DNA of 64,000 nucleotides, taken from JAPKZH01 sp964537875 (GTDB lineage Bacteria > Acidobacteriota > Aminicenantia > Aminicenantales > UBA4085). Both the position numbers and the translations under genes were made by a program. Under the pieces are notes generated by a model, which was not told the origin of the DNA, searched no databases, and saw only the letters and a list, made by a program, of their open reading frames with translations. The stretch spans positions 1 to 64,000 of the forward strand of contig CAZIDN010000008.1 in the NCBI GenBank assembly GCA_964537875.1, written 5' to 3'. Positions 1 through 9,039 of the stretch are shown in pieces; within the stretch, counting starts at the first letter, position 1; each line of letters opens with the position of its first letter.

Positions 1-71
1 AATGCCTCGTGCCTGCCCCGCCTTGAACCTATAAATCATTTTTCAGCAGACCCTAAGGTAAGGTTCTATAT

Positions 72-1535
72 ATGTATGAAAATTATATATCCATAATAAA
101 AACTGAAGGTGAATATGATAATATACCGCCATTTAATCCAGATGACGGATATCCTGAATATCCTTTTGTTGAAAAGATCACTAGTAAGAGTGACGCTGCA
201 TATCAATCAGTCCGCTCATCATTTTATCTTTTAGGATTAGATCTAGAGCATTTTGGATCAAAAGAATGGAATCCACTCGGTGACCTGATTACCCCCGGCC
301 AAAATGTCCTGATCAAACCGAATCTTATCAGCGAAGGCCATCGCAAGCAACCTTCAGAGTGGAAACAAATTATAACGCATCCATCAATTATCCGTGCTGT
401 GCTCGACTATGTATTTATTGCTTTGAAAGGGAAAGGCAAAGTAACAATAGCTGATGGGCCACAGACAGACTCAGATTTCGATAGAATATGTCATATTAGT
501 GGGCTGTATGACGTTGTTCATTTTTTTCAATCAAAGGGATTAGATATCGAATTGCTTGATTTACGTCGGGATAGATGGTTCTCAAGAGGTGACGTTATTT
601 ATAAACGTGTGAAACTCAATGGAGACCCTGCGGGATACACGTCGATAAATCTTGGCGATAAAAGTGAATTTTTGTCATACAAGTTATGCGGTCGTTTTTA
701 CGGGGCGGATTATGCTATAAATGAATTAGGGAAATATCATTTTGCCGATAATCACATTTATATTCTTTGTAAGACTCCTTTAGATGCTGATGTATTTATT
801 AATATACCCAAGATGAAAACCCATATAAAAACAGGAGTTACCTTAAGTCTAAAAAATTTAGTGGGTATTAACGGATACCGAAATTGTTTGCCACATCACA
901 CATTGGGTACACAGGATCAAGGCGGCGACGAATTTCAAGTAGCGACCATGAAGAATAAAGTTCAAAGCAAAACAATAGAATTATTTAAGAGAACACTAAC
1001 TAAACTTGGTGGCACTGGTGGATTATTGCCAAGATTGATAAAAATAACAGGTAAAATGGTATTTGGCGATAGTAACAATATTGTAAGAAGTGGAAATTGG
1101 TACGGTAACGATACGGCATGGAGGATGGTCCTTGATTTAAACAAAGCCTTTTTCTATTACAATGGTGATGGAAGTAAGCGTGAGAAACCAAGAAAATATA
1201 TGACTATTGTTGATGGGATAATCGCCGGTGAAGGCAGTGGTCCTATTGAACCGGACCCGATTAATGCTGGTTTAATTGTAGCCGGGTTTAATCCTGTGGC
1301 TGTTGATACTGCGAGCGCGATTTTAATGGGATTTGATTACAATAAAATTCCCATGATCGCCAATGCTTGGAATAATAAGGATTTCCCTCTCATCAAATCT
1401 CAGATTAATGAAATCCGGTGCCTATCTAATATACCAGAATGGAATTGTGCGCTCTCTGAAATTGTGAATACTCCATGTTTAAAATTCAAACCATCTTTTG
1501 GCTGGAAAGGTCACATTGAAAAACAGACAATATGA
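72..1535 (+). CDS. DUF362 domain-containing protein
   Basis: The 487-residue protein belongs to the DUF362 family, whose molecular function is unsettled; members are often found beside iron-sulfur proteins or in polysaccharide clusters. The family pattern is visible as VLIKPN (residues 79-84), a following THPSIIRAVLDYV segment, VFINIPKMKTH near residue 245, and NLVGINGYRN shortly after. No ferredoxin cysteine motif, signal peptide or membrane segment is seen. The stop overlaps the next gene's start by 4 bases (ATGA), so the two are co-transcribed and probably act together. The gene is clearly more AT-rich than the sugar-enzyme block downstream, which suggests separate acquisition. Family assignment is firm; a role in polysaccharide assembly is inference from context. 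Confidence 0.85.
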   Translation: MYENYISIIKTEGEYDNIPPFNPDDGYPEYPFVEKITSKSDAAYQSVRSSFYLLGLDLEHFGSKEWNPLGDLITPGQNVLIKPNLISEGHRKQPSEWKQIITHPSIIRAVLDYVFIALKGKGKVTIADGPQTDSDFDRICHISGLYDVVHFFQSKGLDIELLDLRRDRWFSRGDVIYKRVKLNGDPAGYTSINLGDKSEFLSYKLCGRFYGADYAINELGKYHFADNHIYILCKTPLDADVFINIPKMKTHIKTGVTLSLKNLVGINGYRNCLPHHTLGTQDQGGDEFQVATMKNKVQSKTIELFKRTLTKLGGTGGLLPRLIKITGKMVFGDSNNIVRSGNWYGNDTAWRMVLDLNKAFFYYNGDGSKREKPRKYMTIVDGIIAGEGSGPIEPDPINAGLIVAGFNPVAVDTASAILMGFDYNKIPMIANAWNNKDFPLIKSQINEIRCLSNIPEWNCALSEIVNTPCLKFKPSFGWKGHIEKQTI

Positions 1536-2968
1536 ATTACGGTAGTTCAACGTGGCGTTCTTTCTTTTGGCATCTCCCCCCATTATTTCGAGATATTGCT
1601 ACATCGATCTATGGATTAAGGCAGACCAAAAGAGTATTTGGGAAACAATATAAAGAATATTATAAATTTCTCGAAAGAAGCCAATTCTTCTCACAAGAAG
1701 AATTGGCTTCTTATCAGCTAAGTGAAGTTGTAAGATTAATTCAATATGCAAGTGAGAATGTTCCCTTTTACAAGAAGCTTTTTAAAGAACTAAACCTTTC
1801 TATACGTAATATAAAGACAATCAAAGATATAATAAGAATACCGGTTATTGATAAAGAAACTGTGCGTTTATATTCGGGGGAATTTATCAGTAATAGATAT
1901 ACAAAAAGGCAAGTTGTCAGTGTTCATACAAGCGGTACAACCGGCAAAGGCCTTCAATTAGTCTTATCAAAAGAAGCTTGGCAGCGGGAATACGCATTTC
2001 GTTATCTTCATCTTGCTTGGGCGGGCGTTTACCCCGGCATGAGGATGGCCTTCATCGGTGGTCATCCCGTCTCGCCACCGGATAAATGGACCCCCCCCTT
2101 CTGGAATCATGATTATTACAATAATTCTATTTACTTTTCCTCACAGCACATTTCAACAAAAACTCTACCTCTCTATATTGACAGACTTAGATCATTTAAA
2201 CCAGATCTAATTCGCGGTTATCCAAGCTCGGTTTACATGCTGGCGCTTGGTGCTCTTGAATATTCAAGGAATGAAATCCGCCCTAAGGCTGTTTTTACCA
2301 ATTCAGAGAGTCTTCTTGACTATCAACGGCATGCCATTGAGTCAGCTTTCGGTTGTAAAGTGTTCAATTGGTACGGCAATGCGGAACAGGTAGGCAATAT
2401 CGTAGAGTGTGAAAAAGGATCTCTCCATGTCAAAATGGAACATAGCCTGATAGAGATTCTTAAACCAGATGCAACACCTGCAAAACCAGGTGAAACAGGA
2501 GAAATGGTTTGCACAGGTTTTGGTAATTATGCAATGCCATTAATAAGATATCGCATTGGTGATCTTGCTGTTCCTTCGGATAAGCAATGTGATTGTGGTC
2601 GTAAAGGTCAAATTGTTGATCAAATAGTGGGTCGTTTAGAAGATATTATTGTTACTCCCGATGGGCGTCACGTGGGACGATTGGATCATCTATTTAAAGA
2701 GATGATCCATGTCAAAGAAGCGCAAATACTACAGGAAGATATATCCTCCATAACTATTAAAATCGTTAAACGCCCCGGATTTGGCGATGCTGATTTAAAG
2801 CTATTAAAAGAAGAAGCTGTCCTTCGCTTAGGAACCTCGATTTATATAAATTTTGAGTTTGCTGAAGAAATCAAAAAAGAACCATCAGGAAAGTTGCGAT
2901 TTGTAATATCGCGTGTCCCGCCTCAGATTAAAACGATGCAACAAGAGAATAATCTTAGAGAAAATTAA
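1532..2968 (+). CDS. CapK/PaaK-like adenylate-forming enzyme
   Basis: A 478-residue member of the phenylacetate-CoA-ligase-like branch of the AMP-forming superfamily, the branch that includes CapK proteins of capsule loci. The P-loop-like motif HTSGTTGKGLQL lies near residue 131, NWYGNAEQVGN near residue 275, IRYRIGDLAV near 340, followed by a CDCG pair typical of the branch and GRLEDIIVTPDGRHVGRLD towards the C-terminus. Such enzymes activate a carboxylate as an adenylate; the substrate here is unknown. It is translationally coupled to the DUF362 gene upstream. It is AT-rich like its partner. A perfect 17-bp hairpin lies inside its 5' third. A genuine phenylacetate pathway is unlikely because no other paa gene is present. 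Confidence 0.85.
   Translation: MNYGSSTWRSFFWHLPPLFRDIATSIYGLRQTKRVFGKQYKEYYKFLERSQFFSQEELASYQLSEVVRLIQYASENVPFYKKLFKELNLSIRNIKTIKDIIRIPVIDKETVRLYSGEFISNRYTKRQVVSVHTSGTTGKGLQLVLSKEAWQREYAFRYLHLAWAGVYPGMRMAFIGGHPVSPPDKWTPPFWNHDYYNNSIYFSSQHISTKTLPLYIDRLRSFKPDLIRGYPSSVYMLALGALEYSRNEIRPKAVFTNSESLLDYQRHAIESAFGCKVFNWYGNAEQVGNIVECEKGSLHVKMEHSLIEILKPDATPAKPGETGEMVCTGFGNYAMPLIRYRIGDLAVPSDKQCDCGRKGQIVDQIVGRLEDIIVTPDGRHVGRLDHLFKEMIHVKEAQILQEDISSITIKIVKRPGFGDADLKLLKEEAVLRLGTSIYINFEFAEEIKKEPSGKLRFVISRVPPQIKTMQQENNLREN
1675..1712. repeat. perfect 17-bp inverted repeat inside the CapK-like gene
   Basis: Bases 1675-1691 and 1696-1712 are exact reverse complements separated by the four bases CACA. The hairpin is wholly within the coding frame and encodes part of the N-terminal region. 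No such stem is expected by chance in ordinary coding sequence. Function unknown. Confidence 0.8.
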
Positions 2969-2974
2969 AGCGTA

Positions 2975-3153
2975 ATGAATCAACTCGCCCAATAACTGAA
3001 AACTGGCCAGATGCAGATCGTTGATATGCCTATCGCCAATCTGCAGTCGGGGATGGTTCTGGTCCGGAATATTTACTCCGCGATTTCGGCGGGAACGGCG
3101 CGGTCAAGGCGGCCAGGAAGGGTTATCTCGGTAAGGCGTTGGAGAAGCCGCAA
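2975..3153 (+). pseudogene. decayed 5' fragment of the two-domain oxidoreductase gene
   Basis: This stretch is a diverged copy of the first 180 or so bases of the gene at 4581: shared runs include AAGGGTTATCTCGGTAAGG and GAGAAGCCGCAA, and the reading frame gives the same peptides (KTGQM, the GMVLVRN-like segment, ARKGYLGKALEKPQ). It carries an early stop (TAA at codon 7) and a deletion of several bases around 3100 that shifts the frame, so it cannot encode a product. The intact copy lies 1.4 kb downstream with the GT39-like gene between them. This looks like a gene inserted together with, or beside, a duplicated gene start, later decayed. Confidence 0.85.
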
Positions 3154-3206
3154 ATTGCTCTCGGACAATCTTCTGGCCGCGAACTGATGGGCTGCCAACC
3201 ATCTGT

Positions 3207-3269
3207 GTGTTGGATGAGGGGCTTGCGCGGACATTGGAGTGGGTCTCGCAGAACCCGATTTTATACTGA
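3207..3269 (+). pseudogene. remnant of a sugar epimerase/dehydratase C-terminus
   Basis: The frame read from 3207 gives VLDEGLARTLEWVSQNPILY and then a stop. This resembles the conserved tail of NAD-dependent sugar epimerases/dehydratases (a pattern like LEEGLRRTVEWYRxNP). The frame has no start and no body upstream. I infer the tail of a lost SDR-type gene; the match is short, so this is tentative. Confidence 0.4.
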
Positions 3270-3286
3270 ATGAAAAACTACGAGAT

Positions 3287-4555
3287 ATGAAGGTATTAAA
3301 CTCAATACGTCCGGCCATCTTGATAGGCTTGCTAGCGATGTCTCTCCGACTATTGGTGGTGATTGCATCTCCACTTCTATATGAAGATGTGATTATAGAT
3401 CAATATGATGTGATTGCTCAAAATATGCTCTCTGGTCATGGCTTCGGCTACATAGCTGGACAGACAATCCCAACCGTAACTCGAGCGCCTTTTTATCCCT
3501 TTTGGTTGGCCTTTGTATTTTCGATTTTCGGCAAAAACTTTTTGGTACTACGCTTGTTTGAAGCACTTATAGATACAGTCACTACATTACTTGTCTACAT
3601 CCTAGTAAATCGAAATGCCTCATTTATAATGAAAACAAAGTCTGGCAGCAAAAGCCATCGCCTGGCATTGTTTGCCTCAGGAGTGTATGCGCTCCAGCCA
3701 TTCACGATATATTACACGGTGAAATTGGGGCCAGAGAGTTGGTTCACTTTTTGGCTGCTACTTGCACTTGTAATGTACTTTGAGTTTTTGCGTTACCCTA
3801 GATTGAAAACCGATGTGCTTCTAGGGTTGTGTCTTGCAGTGTCGGCGCTAAATAAAAGCGTTGCCTTGTTCTTGCCCTTTTTGTGGTGTTTGTTAGCTTT
3901 GGCCATGGGAATACTCTGCCGGAGAACGTTTGCTCATTTTGCGCTTGTGGTCGGTATTATGATAGGCGCTCTCTTGCCCTGGATGATTAGGAACTATCAA
4001 GTGACTTCTGGTGCTTTTGTTCCTGTACAAACACTGATATGGTGGAATTTCTGGTACGATTTTGATGTTCGACCAGGAGAAATTGGAAGTAGTTTGAATG
4101 CTTTGTATCCGACTTGGGGCGGGCATCCATATAGTCTATCCGCACCTGTGGATGTTCGTCAAGAAGCATATTTCGCAGATCGAGCATTAGAATGGATTCG
4201 GGCCAGTCCACACGCGTTCATGATTAAGACGCTGAAAAACATTGGTGAGTTTTGGTATTTGACCGAAACAAAGTCAAAAGTATTGATCGTTCTTGTATGG
4301 CAGTTTCTCCAACTGCCATTTGTTATCGTTGGTATTATTATTGGCTTTCGCATGCCTCGTCGCATATTGGTTGTGTTTTGTGTCTCTACAGTCTTATGTT
4401 TCAATTTGATTTACGCTCCTGTTTTCAGCGTGTTTCGGTACTCGCTCGTAGCTGTGCCATTGTTGTCGATCCTTATAGCTATGGCAATTCTTGACGTTGA
4501 TCAGCGAATGAAAGCCGCAGTGTCACTCAAAAAAAGGAATCAAAGAAATGGGTAG
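3287..4555 (+). CDS. GT39/ArnT-like membrane glycosyltransferase
   Basis: About 422 residues, strongly hydrophobic with roughly ten membrane segments. The N-terminal part has the typical first helix, then a luminal loop starting IIDQYDVIAQNML with acidic residues and GHGFGYIAG, as in dolichol/undecaprenyl-phosphate-sugar-dependent transferases of the GT39/GT83 type. These transfer a sugar from a lipid carrier outside the cytoplasmic membrane. I chose the ATG at 3287 (MKVLNSIRPAIL) because the longer frame from a GTG at 3239 runs over gene-remnant sequence. The gene is AT-rich and bounded upstream by two gene remnants, which points to insertion into the locus. The acceptor and sugar cannot be read from sequence. 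Confidence 0.75.
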   Translation: MKVLNSIRPAILIGLLAMSLRLLVVIASPLLYEDVIIDQYDVIAQNMLSGHGFGYIAGQTIPTVTRAPFYPFWLAFVFSIFGKNFLVLRLFEALIDTVTTLLVYILVNRNASFIMKTKSGSKSHRLALFASGVYALQPFTIYYTVKLGPESWFTFWLLLALVMYFEFLRYPRLKTDVLLGLCLAVSALNKSVALFLPFLWCLLALAMGILCRRTFAHFALVVGIMIGALLPWMIRNYQVTSGAFVPVQTLIWWNFWYDFDVRPGEIGSSLNALYPTWGGHPYSLSAPVDVRQEAYFADRALEWIRASPHAFMIKTLKNIGEFWYLTETKSKVLIVLVWQFLQLPFVIVGIIIGFRMPRRILVVFCVSTVLCFNLIYAPVFSVFRYSLVAVPLLSILIAMAILDVDQRMKAAVSLKKRNQRNG

Positions 4556-4580
4556 GCGGTAACCGTAAGGATATCTTTGA

Positions 4581-6848
4581 ATGTTCCAACTAACTCAAAA
4601 ACTGAAAACCGGGCAGATGAAGGTTCTGGAGATGCCGATCCCTAATCTGCAGGCGGGGATGGTACTGGTACGGAATTATTACTCTGTGATTTCTGCGGGG
4701 ACGGAGAGCGGTACGGTCAAGGCTGCCAGGAAGGGTTATCTCGGTAAGGCGTTAGAGAAGCCGCAACAGCTAAAGCAGGTGCTCGATAAGCTCAAGACAA
4801 AGGGGCCGCTTCAGACATACCGGGCGGTGATGAAGAAGCTCGACGCCTGGTCGCCTCTGGGATACTCGTGCGTTGGGGAAATCGTGGATCTTGCCCCTGA
4901 TGTATATGATCTGACGATTGGGGATTATGTGGCCTGCGGTGGCTCAGCGGCGTCCCATGCGGAAGTGGTGGCCGTGCCGAAAAACCTGTGCGTGAAGTTG
5001 CCTTTTCAGGGGCAGGCGGGGGGTAGGAGTCAAGAGTCAGGGGTCAGGAGTGAGGGGTCAGAAGTCGGAAGTCAGAAGTCAGAAGTGAATTGCTTTGAGG
5101 CAGGAGGATTCGAGGAATATCTTAAACAGGCGGCATACAACACCTTAGGGGCGATTGCTCTTCAAGGAATCCGCCAGGCGGATCTCCGGATAGGAGAAAC
5201 CTGTGCAGTGATCGGCCTGGGTCTCCTGGGGCAGCTGACGGCCATCATGCTGGAGGCCTCCGGCGTTGTGCCCATCGGCGTCGATGTTGATTCTGCGATG
5301 CTGGACTTTGCCGGCGCGCATGGTCTTGCGCATGCTTATCTGCGGGAAGATCCCGGGATTGAGGCCAAGATCCGGGAATGCACCGGCGGGATGGGATGCG
5401 ATGCCATTATCATTACTGCTGGTTCCGTTTCCGTAGATCCCATTAACTTTGCCGGCGCGATTGCCCGCAAACGGGGGTCGATCGTCGTGGTTGGGGCCGT
5501 GCCGACCGGTTTTGACCGGGATCCCCATTTTTACAAAAAAGAACTGACGGTCCGGATGTCCTGCTCCTACGGGCCGGGCCGCTATGACCCCGAATATGAG
5601 GAAAAGGGGCGGGATTATCCTGTCGGCTATGTGCGCTGGACGGAAAACAGGAACATGCAGGCCTTCCAAGAGCTCATCTATCGGAAGAAGATCAACATCA
5701 ATCATTTGACCACCCATGTTTTCAAACTGGAAGAGGCGTCGGCTGCTTACGATTTGATCCTGGAGAAAACCGAACCCTATGTGGGGATATTGATCGAGTA
5801 CGAGCGGGGAAAAGAGCTGAGGAAAGAACGGGTCGTCACCGGGACGGCTCGAACATCTGGCCGGGCTGTTTCGTCTGTTGCCGTCGGGTTCATTGGCGCC
5901 GGGTCCCATGCCCAGAGCCATTTGTTGCCAAACCTGCCGGGCGATGGTGCGATCAGTCGGAAGGGCGTGATGACCGCCTCGCCTGCCAGCGCTCGTTCCG
6001 TGGCGGAGCGTTTCGGCTTTGCTTTCTGCACCGCGCGTGAAGAAGATATCATCAACAACCCGGAGATTAATACCGTTTTTATCGCCACCCGGCATGATTC
6101 CCACGCCCAATATGTGATCAAGGCCTTGAAGGCCGGAAAAAACGTGTTCGTGGAAAAACCGCTCTGTATAAGGGAAGATGAATTCGAAGAAATCCGGAGG
6201 GCCTGGGAAGAGGCTTGCACGGGTGACGGACCGCAACCCCTCCTGATGGTGGGGTTCAACCGGCGTTTCTCGCCATTGACAGGGATTATCCGGGAAAAAC
6301 TCCCCATGCCGCCCTTATCCATGATCTATCGTGTCAATGCGGGATTCATCCCGGAAGATTCATGGGTCCAGGATCGGGAAATCGGCGGCGGGCGGATCGT
6401 AGGCGAAATCTGTCATTTCGTGGATTACCTGACTTTTATCAACCGTTCCTTGCCGGTCTCTGTTTACGCCGCTGCGATACCTGACGCGCAGAATTCATCA
6501 GATACGCTTGCCATAACCCTCAAGTATGAAAACGGGTCTGTCGGAAGTATTCAGCATTTTGCCAATGGGTCAAAGGGATTGGCCAAAGAATACATCGAGA
6601 TTTATGGGTGCGGCGTTACGGCGGTGATGCATGACTTTAAAAAAATCGTTGTATACGGCCGCAGGCGACCTTTCAAAAAGACCCTGTTGACCCAGGACAA
6701 GGGGCAAAAGGCGGAAGTGAAGGCGTTTCTGGATGCAGTGCGACAGGGACGTGCGGCGCCAATCCCCATCGCGGAAATCTTCAGCGCCACGGACGTGACA
6801 TTTAAGGTTTTGGAATCGCTAAGAACCGGCCAGGTGATCACCCTGTAA
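4581..6848 (+). CDS. two-domain dehydrogenase/Gfo-Idh-MocA oxidoreductase
   Basis: A 755-residue fusion. Residues 1-410 form a zinc-type alcohol dehydrogenase fold (GDYVACGGSAASHAEVV; Rossmann region CAVIGLGLLGQLT), but the usual structural-zinc cysteine cluster is not seen. From about residue 425 a Gfo/Idh/MocA domain begins (VGFIGAGSHAQSH), with the catalytic EKP motif (VFVEKPLCIRE) and GEICHFVDYLTF. Such bi-domain oxidoreductases occur in exopolysaccharide loci and probably remodel a nucleotide sugar. A 21-residue Ser/Glu/Gly-rich insert near residue 150 is encoded by nine heptamer repeats. A decayed copy of the gene start lies at 2975-3153. The heparinase-like partner often found beside this family is replaced here by the alpha-helical protein downstream. 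Confidence 0.85.
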   Translation: MFQLTQKLKTGQMKVLEMPIPNLQAGMVLVRNYYSVISAGTESGTVKAARKGYLGKALEKPQQLKQVLDKLKTKGPLQTYRAVMKKLDAWSPLGYSCVGEIVDLAPDVYDLTIGDYVACGGSAASHAEVVAVPKNLCVKLPFQGQAGGRSQESGVRSEGSEVGSQKSEVNCFEAGGFEEYLKQAAYNTLGAIALQGIRQADLRIGETCAVIGLGLLGQLTAIMLEASGVVPIGVDVDSAMLDFAGAHGLAHAYLREDPGIEAKIRECTGGMGCDAIIITAGSVSVDPINFAGAIARKRGSIVVVGAVPTGFDRDPHFYKKELTVRMSCSYGPGRYDPEYEEKGRDYPVGYVRWTENRNMQAFQELIYRKKININHLTTHVFKLEEASAAYDLILEKTEPYVGILIEYERGKELRKERVVTGTARTSGRAVSSVAVGFIGAGSHAQSHLLPNLPGDGAISRKGVMTASPASARSVAERFGFAFCTAREEDIINNPEINTVFIATRHDSHAQYVIKALKAGKNVFVEKPLCIREDEFEEIRRAWEEACTGDGPQPLLMVGFNRRFSPLTGIIREKLPMPPLSMIYRVNAGFIPEDSWVQDREIGGGRIVGEICHFVDYLTFINRSLPVSVYAAAIPDAQNSSDTLAITLKYENGSVGSIQHFANGSKGLAKEYIEIYGCGVTAVMHDFKKIVVYGRRRPFKKTLLTQDKGQKAEVKAFLDAVRQGRAAPIPIAEIFSATDVTFKVLESLRTGQVITL
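5026..5088 (+). repeat. nine tandem heptamers (GRRGTSA-like) in frame
   Basis: Nine consecutive seven-base units of the form G(G/A)(A/G)GTCA, with small variations, occupy exactly 63 bases. Because 63 is divisible by three the host reading frame stays open and gains 21 residues rich in Ser, Glu and Gly. The tract lies in a surface-type loop position before the GGFEEYLKQAAYNTLG segment of the dehydrogenase domain. Confidence 0.9.
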
Positions 6849-6915
6849 TCCTTTTTTCTCAGATTATCATCTCAGTCAATTGATAAATAATTCACAGAAG
6901 CTTGTTTCAGAAAGC

Positions 6916-8115
6916 ATGTCCAGCCAAGATCAGTTGTTTACTTCCCAAACACACCAAAAAGTAAGAGTGATCAGCGACGAGCTATTTTCCTGGATGTCCG
7001 TACGGGAATTCAAGGGATGGGACCCTTTTGACGCCCTCAACAGCCCTCTGTTAAAAGGAGTTTCGAGCATTAACCGCTGGGCTGGGCAGGCAGCCTTGCA
7101 ACTTGTGAAACGAAGCCGGATCAACTTGCGGCCCGCGTTGCTCGTTCCGAAGACCACCAATGCCAAAGCGCTCGGATTGATCCTGATGGCACTGATCATC
7201 CGCTATCGCCTGAATCGTCAGGATGAGGATAAGCAACGTGCCTTTCAATTGGCCCGTTGGCTCAAGGAACATCAATCTAAAGGATACGGCGGCGCCTGCT
7301 GGGGATATCCCTTCGACTGGCCCAATCGGGCATTTTATGCCCCCGCCGGCACGCCGACGATTGTCAACACGGCCTTCATCGGCGGCAGCCTGCTGGATCT
7401 CTTTGAAGAAACGGCACAGGAAGAATGGCTGGAAATGGCGGTCTCCGCCTGCGAGTTCATCTGCCGGGACCTGAAGCGTTCGGCGGGAAAGAAGGGCTTT
7501 TGCTTTTCTTATACCCCCATCGATCAGTCCCGGGTCCATAACGCCAATCTTTTGGGCGCGGCCCTATTGGCCCGGGTAGGCAAAATGACCGGGCGCGGCG
7601 ATTTTCAGCAATTATCCATGCAGAGTGCTGCTTTCAGCATTTATTCCCAGAATGAAGACGGCAGTTGGCCTTATGGCGAGGCGGGCGACCAGAAGTGGAT
7701 CGACAGTTTTCACACGGGCTACAATCTCCTGGCCCTCAAGGATATTCATGACCAGGTGGGATGCAAAGATGCCGGTGATGTATGCGCAAAAGGGTATTCC
7801 TTCTATTTACGGCATTTTTTCCTCCCCGACGGCACGGTGAAGTATTATCACGACAAGGCAGAACCCTTAGACGCTCACGCCTTTTCCCATGCGGCGATAT
7901 GCCTGTGCGACTTGGCGGCGCGTTTTAATACGCCGCCTGATCTGGCAGAGAAGTCCTTGTCCAGGATGATCGATCAGTTTTGGAGCGGGAAGGGATACTT
8001 CTACTGGCAGAAGCAACATGGCTTTCTGTATCGATTGGCCTGCATGCGCTGGGTGCAGGCGTGGGCTTTCCTGGCACTTATGAAGTATCTCGAAAGCCGA
8101 TCGAAGCTAGTGTAA
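6916..8115 (+). CDS. alpha/alpha-toroid-like protein of the polysaccharide locus
   Basis: About 399 residues, not assigned to a named family with confidence. Repeating helical segments with aromatic-rich Gly motifs (GGACWGYPFDW, GSWPYGEAGDQKWIDSFHTGYNLLAL, YFYWQKQHGFLYRLACMRWVQAW) look like an (alpha/alpha)6 barrel of the type seen in terpene cyclases, glycoside hydrolases and lyase N-terminal domains. In related loci such proteins neighbour the two-domain oxidoreductase. I chose the ATG at 6916; a TTG at 6880 would add 12 residues. No signal peptide is seen, so it acts in the cytoplasm. A role in repeat-unit synthesis or processing is inference. Confidence 0.65.
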   Translation: MSSQDQLFTSQTHQKVRVISDELFSWMSVREFKGWDPFDALNSPLLKGVSSINRWAGQAALQLVKRSRINLRPALLVPKTTNAKALGLILMALIIRYRLNRQDEDKQRAFQLARWLKEHQSKGYGGACWGYPFDWPNRAFYAPAGTPTIVNTAFIGGSLLDLFEETAQEEWLEMAVSACEFICRDLKRSAGKKGFCFSYTPIDQSRVHNANLLGAALLARVGKMTGRGDFQQLSMQSAAFSIYSQNEDGSWPYGEAGDQKWIDSFHTGYNLLALKDIHDQVGCKDAGDVCAKGYSFYLRHFFLPDGTVKYYHDKAEPLDAHAFSHAAICLCDLAARFNTPPDLAEKSLSRMIDQFWSGKGYFYWQKQHGFLYRLACMRWVQAWAFLALMKYLESRSKLV

Positions 8116-8236
8116 TAAAGGCCTATGTGAATGTTTTATGCGGGCATTGAGGGCAAGATCATGAACACCGGACGACGGATCATAATGGCTTTCTTTTGGC
8201 TTATAAGGTAATTGAAAAGTCGGGATTGATGTCAGC

Positions 8237-8977
8237 ATGAAGCGCGAGTTCATATTGGGTTATCCGGTGGATGCTTTGACAATGGATGAGGCCCTCTCGT
8301 GGATTAAAGAACAGGTCAAAAAGAAAGATTCGAAGATTATTGCTGTAACAAACGCGAATAAATTGTGGATGGCGCACAAAGATGAAAGAATCGCTTCATT
8401 CATAAAAAACGCTGATTTAATCATTCCGGAATATGCAATAGTCTGGGCTGCAAAAAGGCTGGGCGTTCCATTGACCCATATCGGCGGCATCACACTACTG
8501 AAGGCATTTCTGTCTTTCGCGGAAAAAGAGTCAATTCGAGCTTATTTTTTAGGTGCCAAAATTCAAATCATTGAAAAATTTATTCAGATATTAAGAAATA
8601 ATTACCCACTATTATCCATCGCAGGATATCATCATGGATATCTTTCTGACAATCAAATGGTAAAGGGTGTACTTCTTGATATTCGTGAAAAGAAACCAGA
8701 TATCGTATTCATTGCCATGGGATCGCCTGAACAGGAAATGCTAATGGGCGAGATTAAGAAAATGAATATGGTGCCCATAATAATGGGCGTGGGTGGTAGT
8801 TTTGACGTGCTTTCAGGGGACAAAAAAGATGCCCCTTCATGGGCCCGTTCAAAAGGATTGGAATGGCTCTATCGAATTTTCCAGGATCCATTAAAGTGTA
8901 ATTACTGGAAACGTTACATAATAACCAATACGTATTTTATTTATCTTGTATTTGCAGCAAAGTACTTTCGAAAATAA
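8237..8977 (+). CDS. WecG/TagA/CpsF-family glycosyltransferase
   Basis: The 246-residue protein is a GT26 enzyme of the WecG/TagA/CpsF family, which adds the second sugar to an undecaprenyl-diphosphate-linked sugar at the inner face of the membrane. Family marks are TNANKLWMAHKD near residue 40, the HIGG segment, FIAMGSPEQEML near residue 160, and GVGGSFDVLSGDKKDAPSWAR followed by GLEWLYRIFQDP. Length is normal for the family. It is more AT-rich than the next gene. It lies just upstream of the initiating phosphotransferase, as expected for consecutive steps. No promoter is obvious in the 121-base gap before it. Confidence 0.92.
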   Translation: MKREFILGYPVDALTMDEALSWIKEQVKKKDSKIIAVTNANKLWMAHKDERIASFIKNADLIIPEYAIVWAAKRLGVPLTHIGGITLLKAFLSFAEKESIRAYFLGAKIQIIEKFIQILRNNYPLLSIAGYHHGYLSDNQMVKGVLLDIREKKPDIVFIAMGSPEQEMLMGEIKKMNMVPIIMGVGGSFDVLSGDKKDAPSWARSKGLEWLYRIFQDPLKCNYWKRYIITNTYFIYLVFAAKYFRK

Positions 8978-9039
8978 ATATTCACTAGAAGTCATCCAGA
9001 GTCTAATAACTCCGTTTCTAGAAAGAAGAAAAAAAGAAT

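Noticed and set aside
5026..5088. Short CRISPR-like repeat array
   Set aside because: Units are seven bases with no spacers; it is a simple tandem repeat in a gene.
5145..6236. 363-residue open frame on the - strand
   Set aside because: It is fully antisense to the two-domain oxidoreductase; no motif, and GC-rich third positions explain the open frame.
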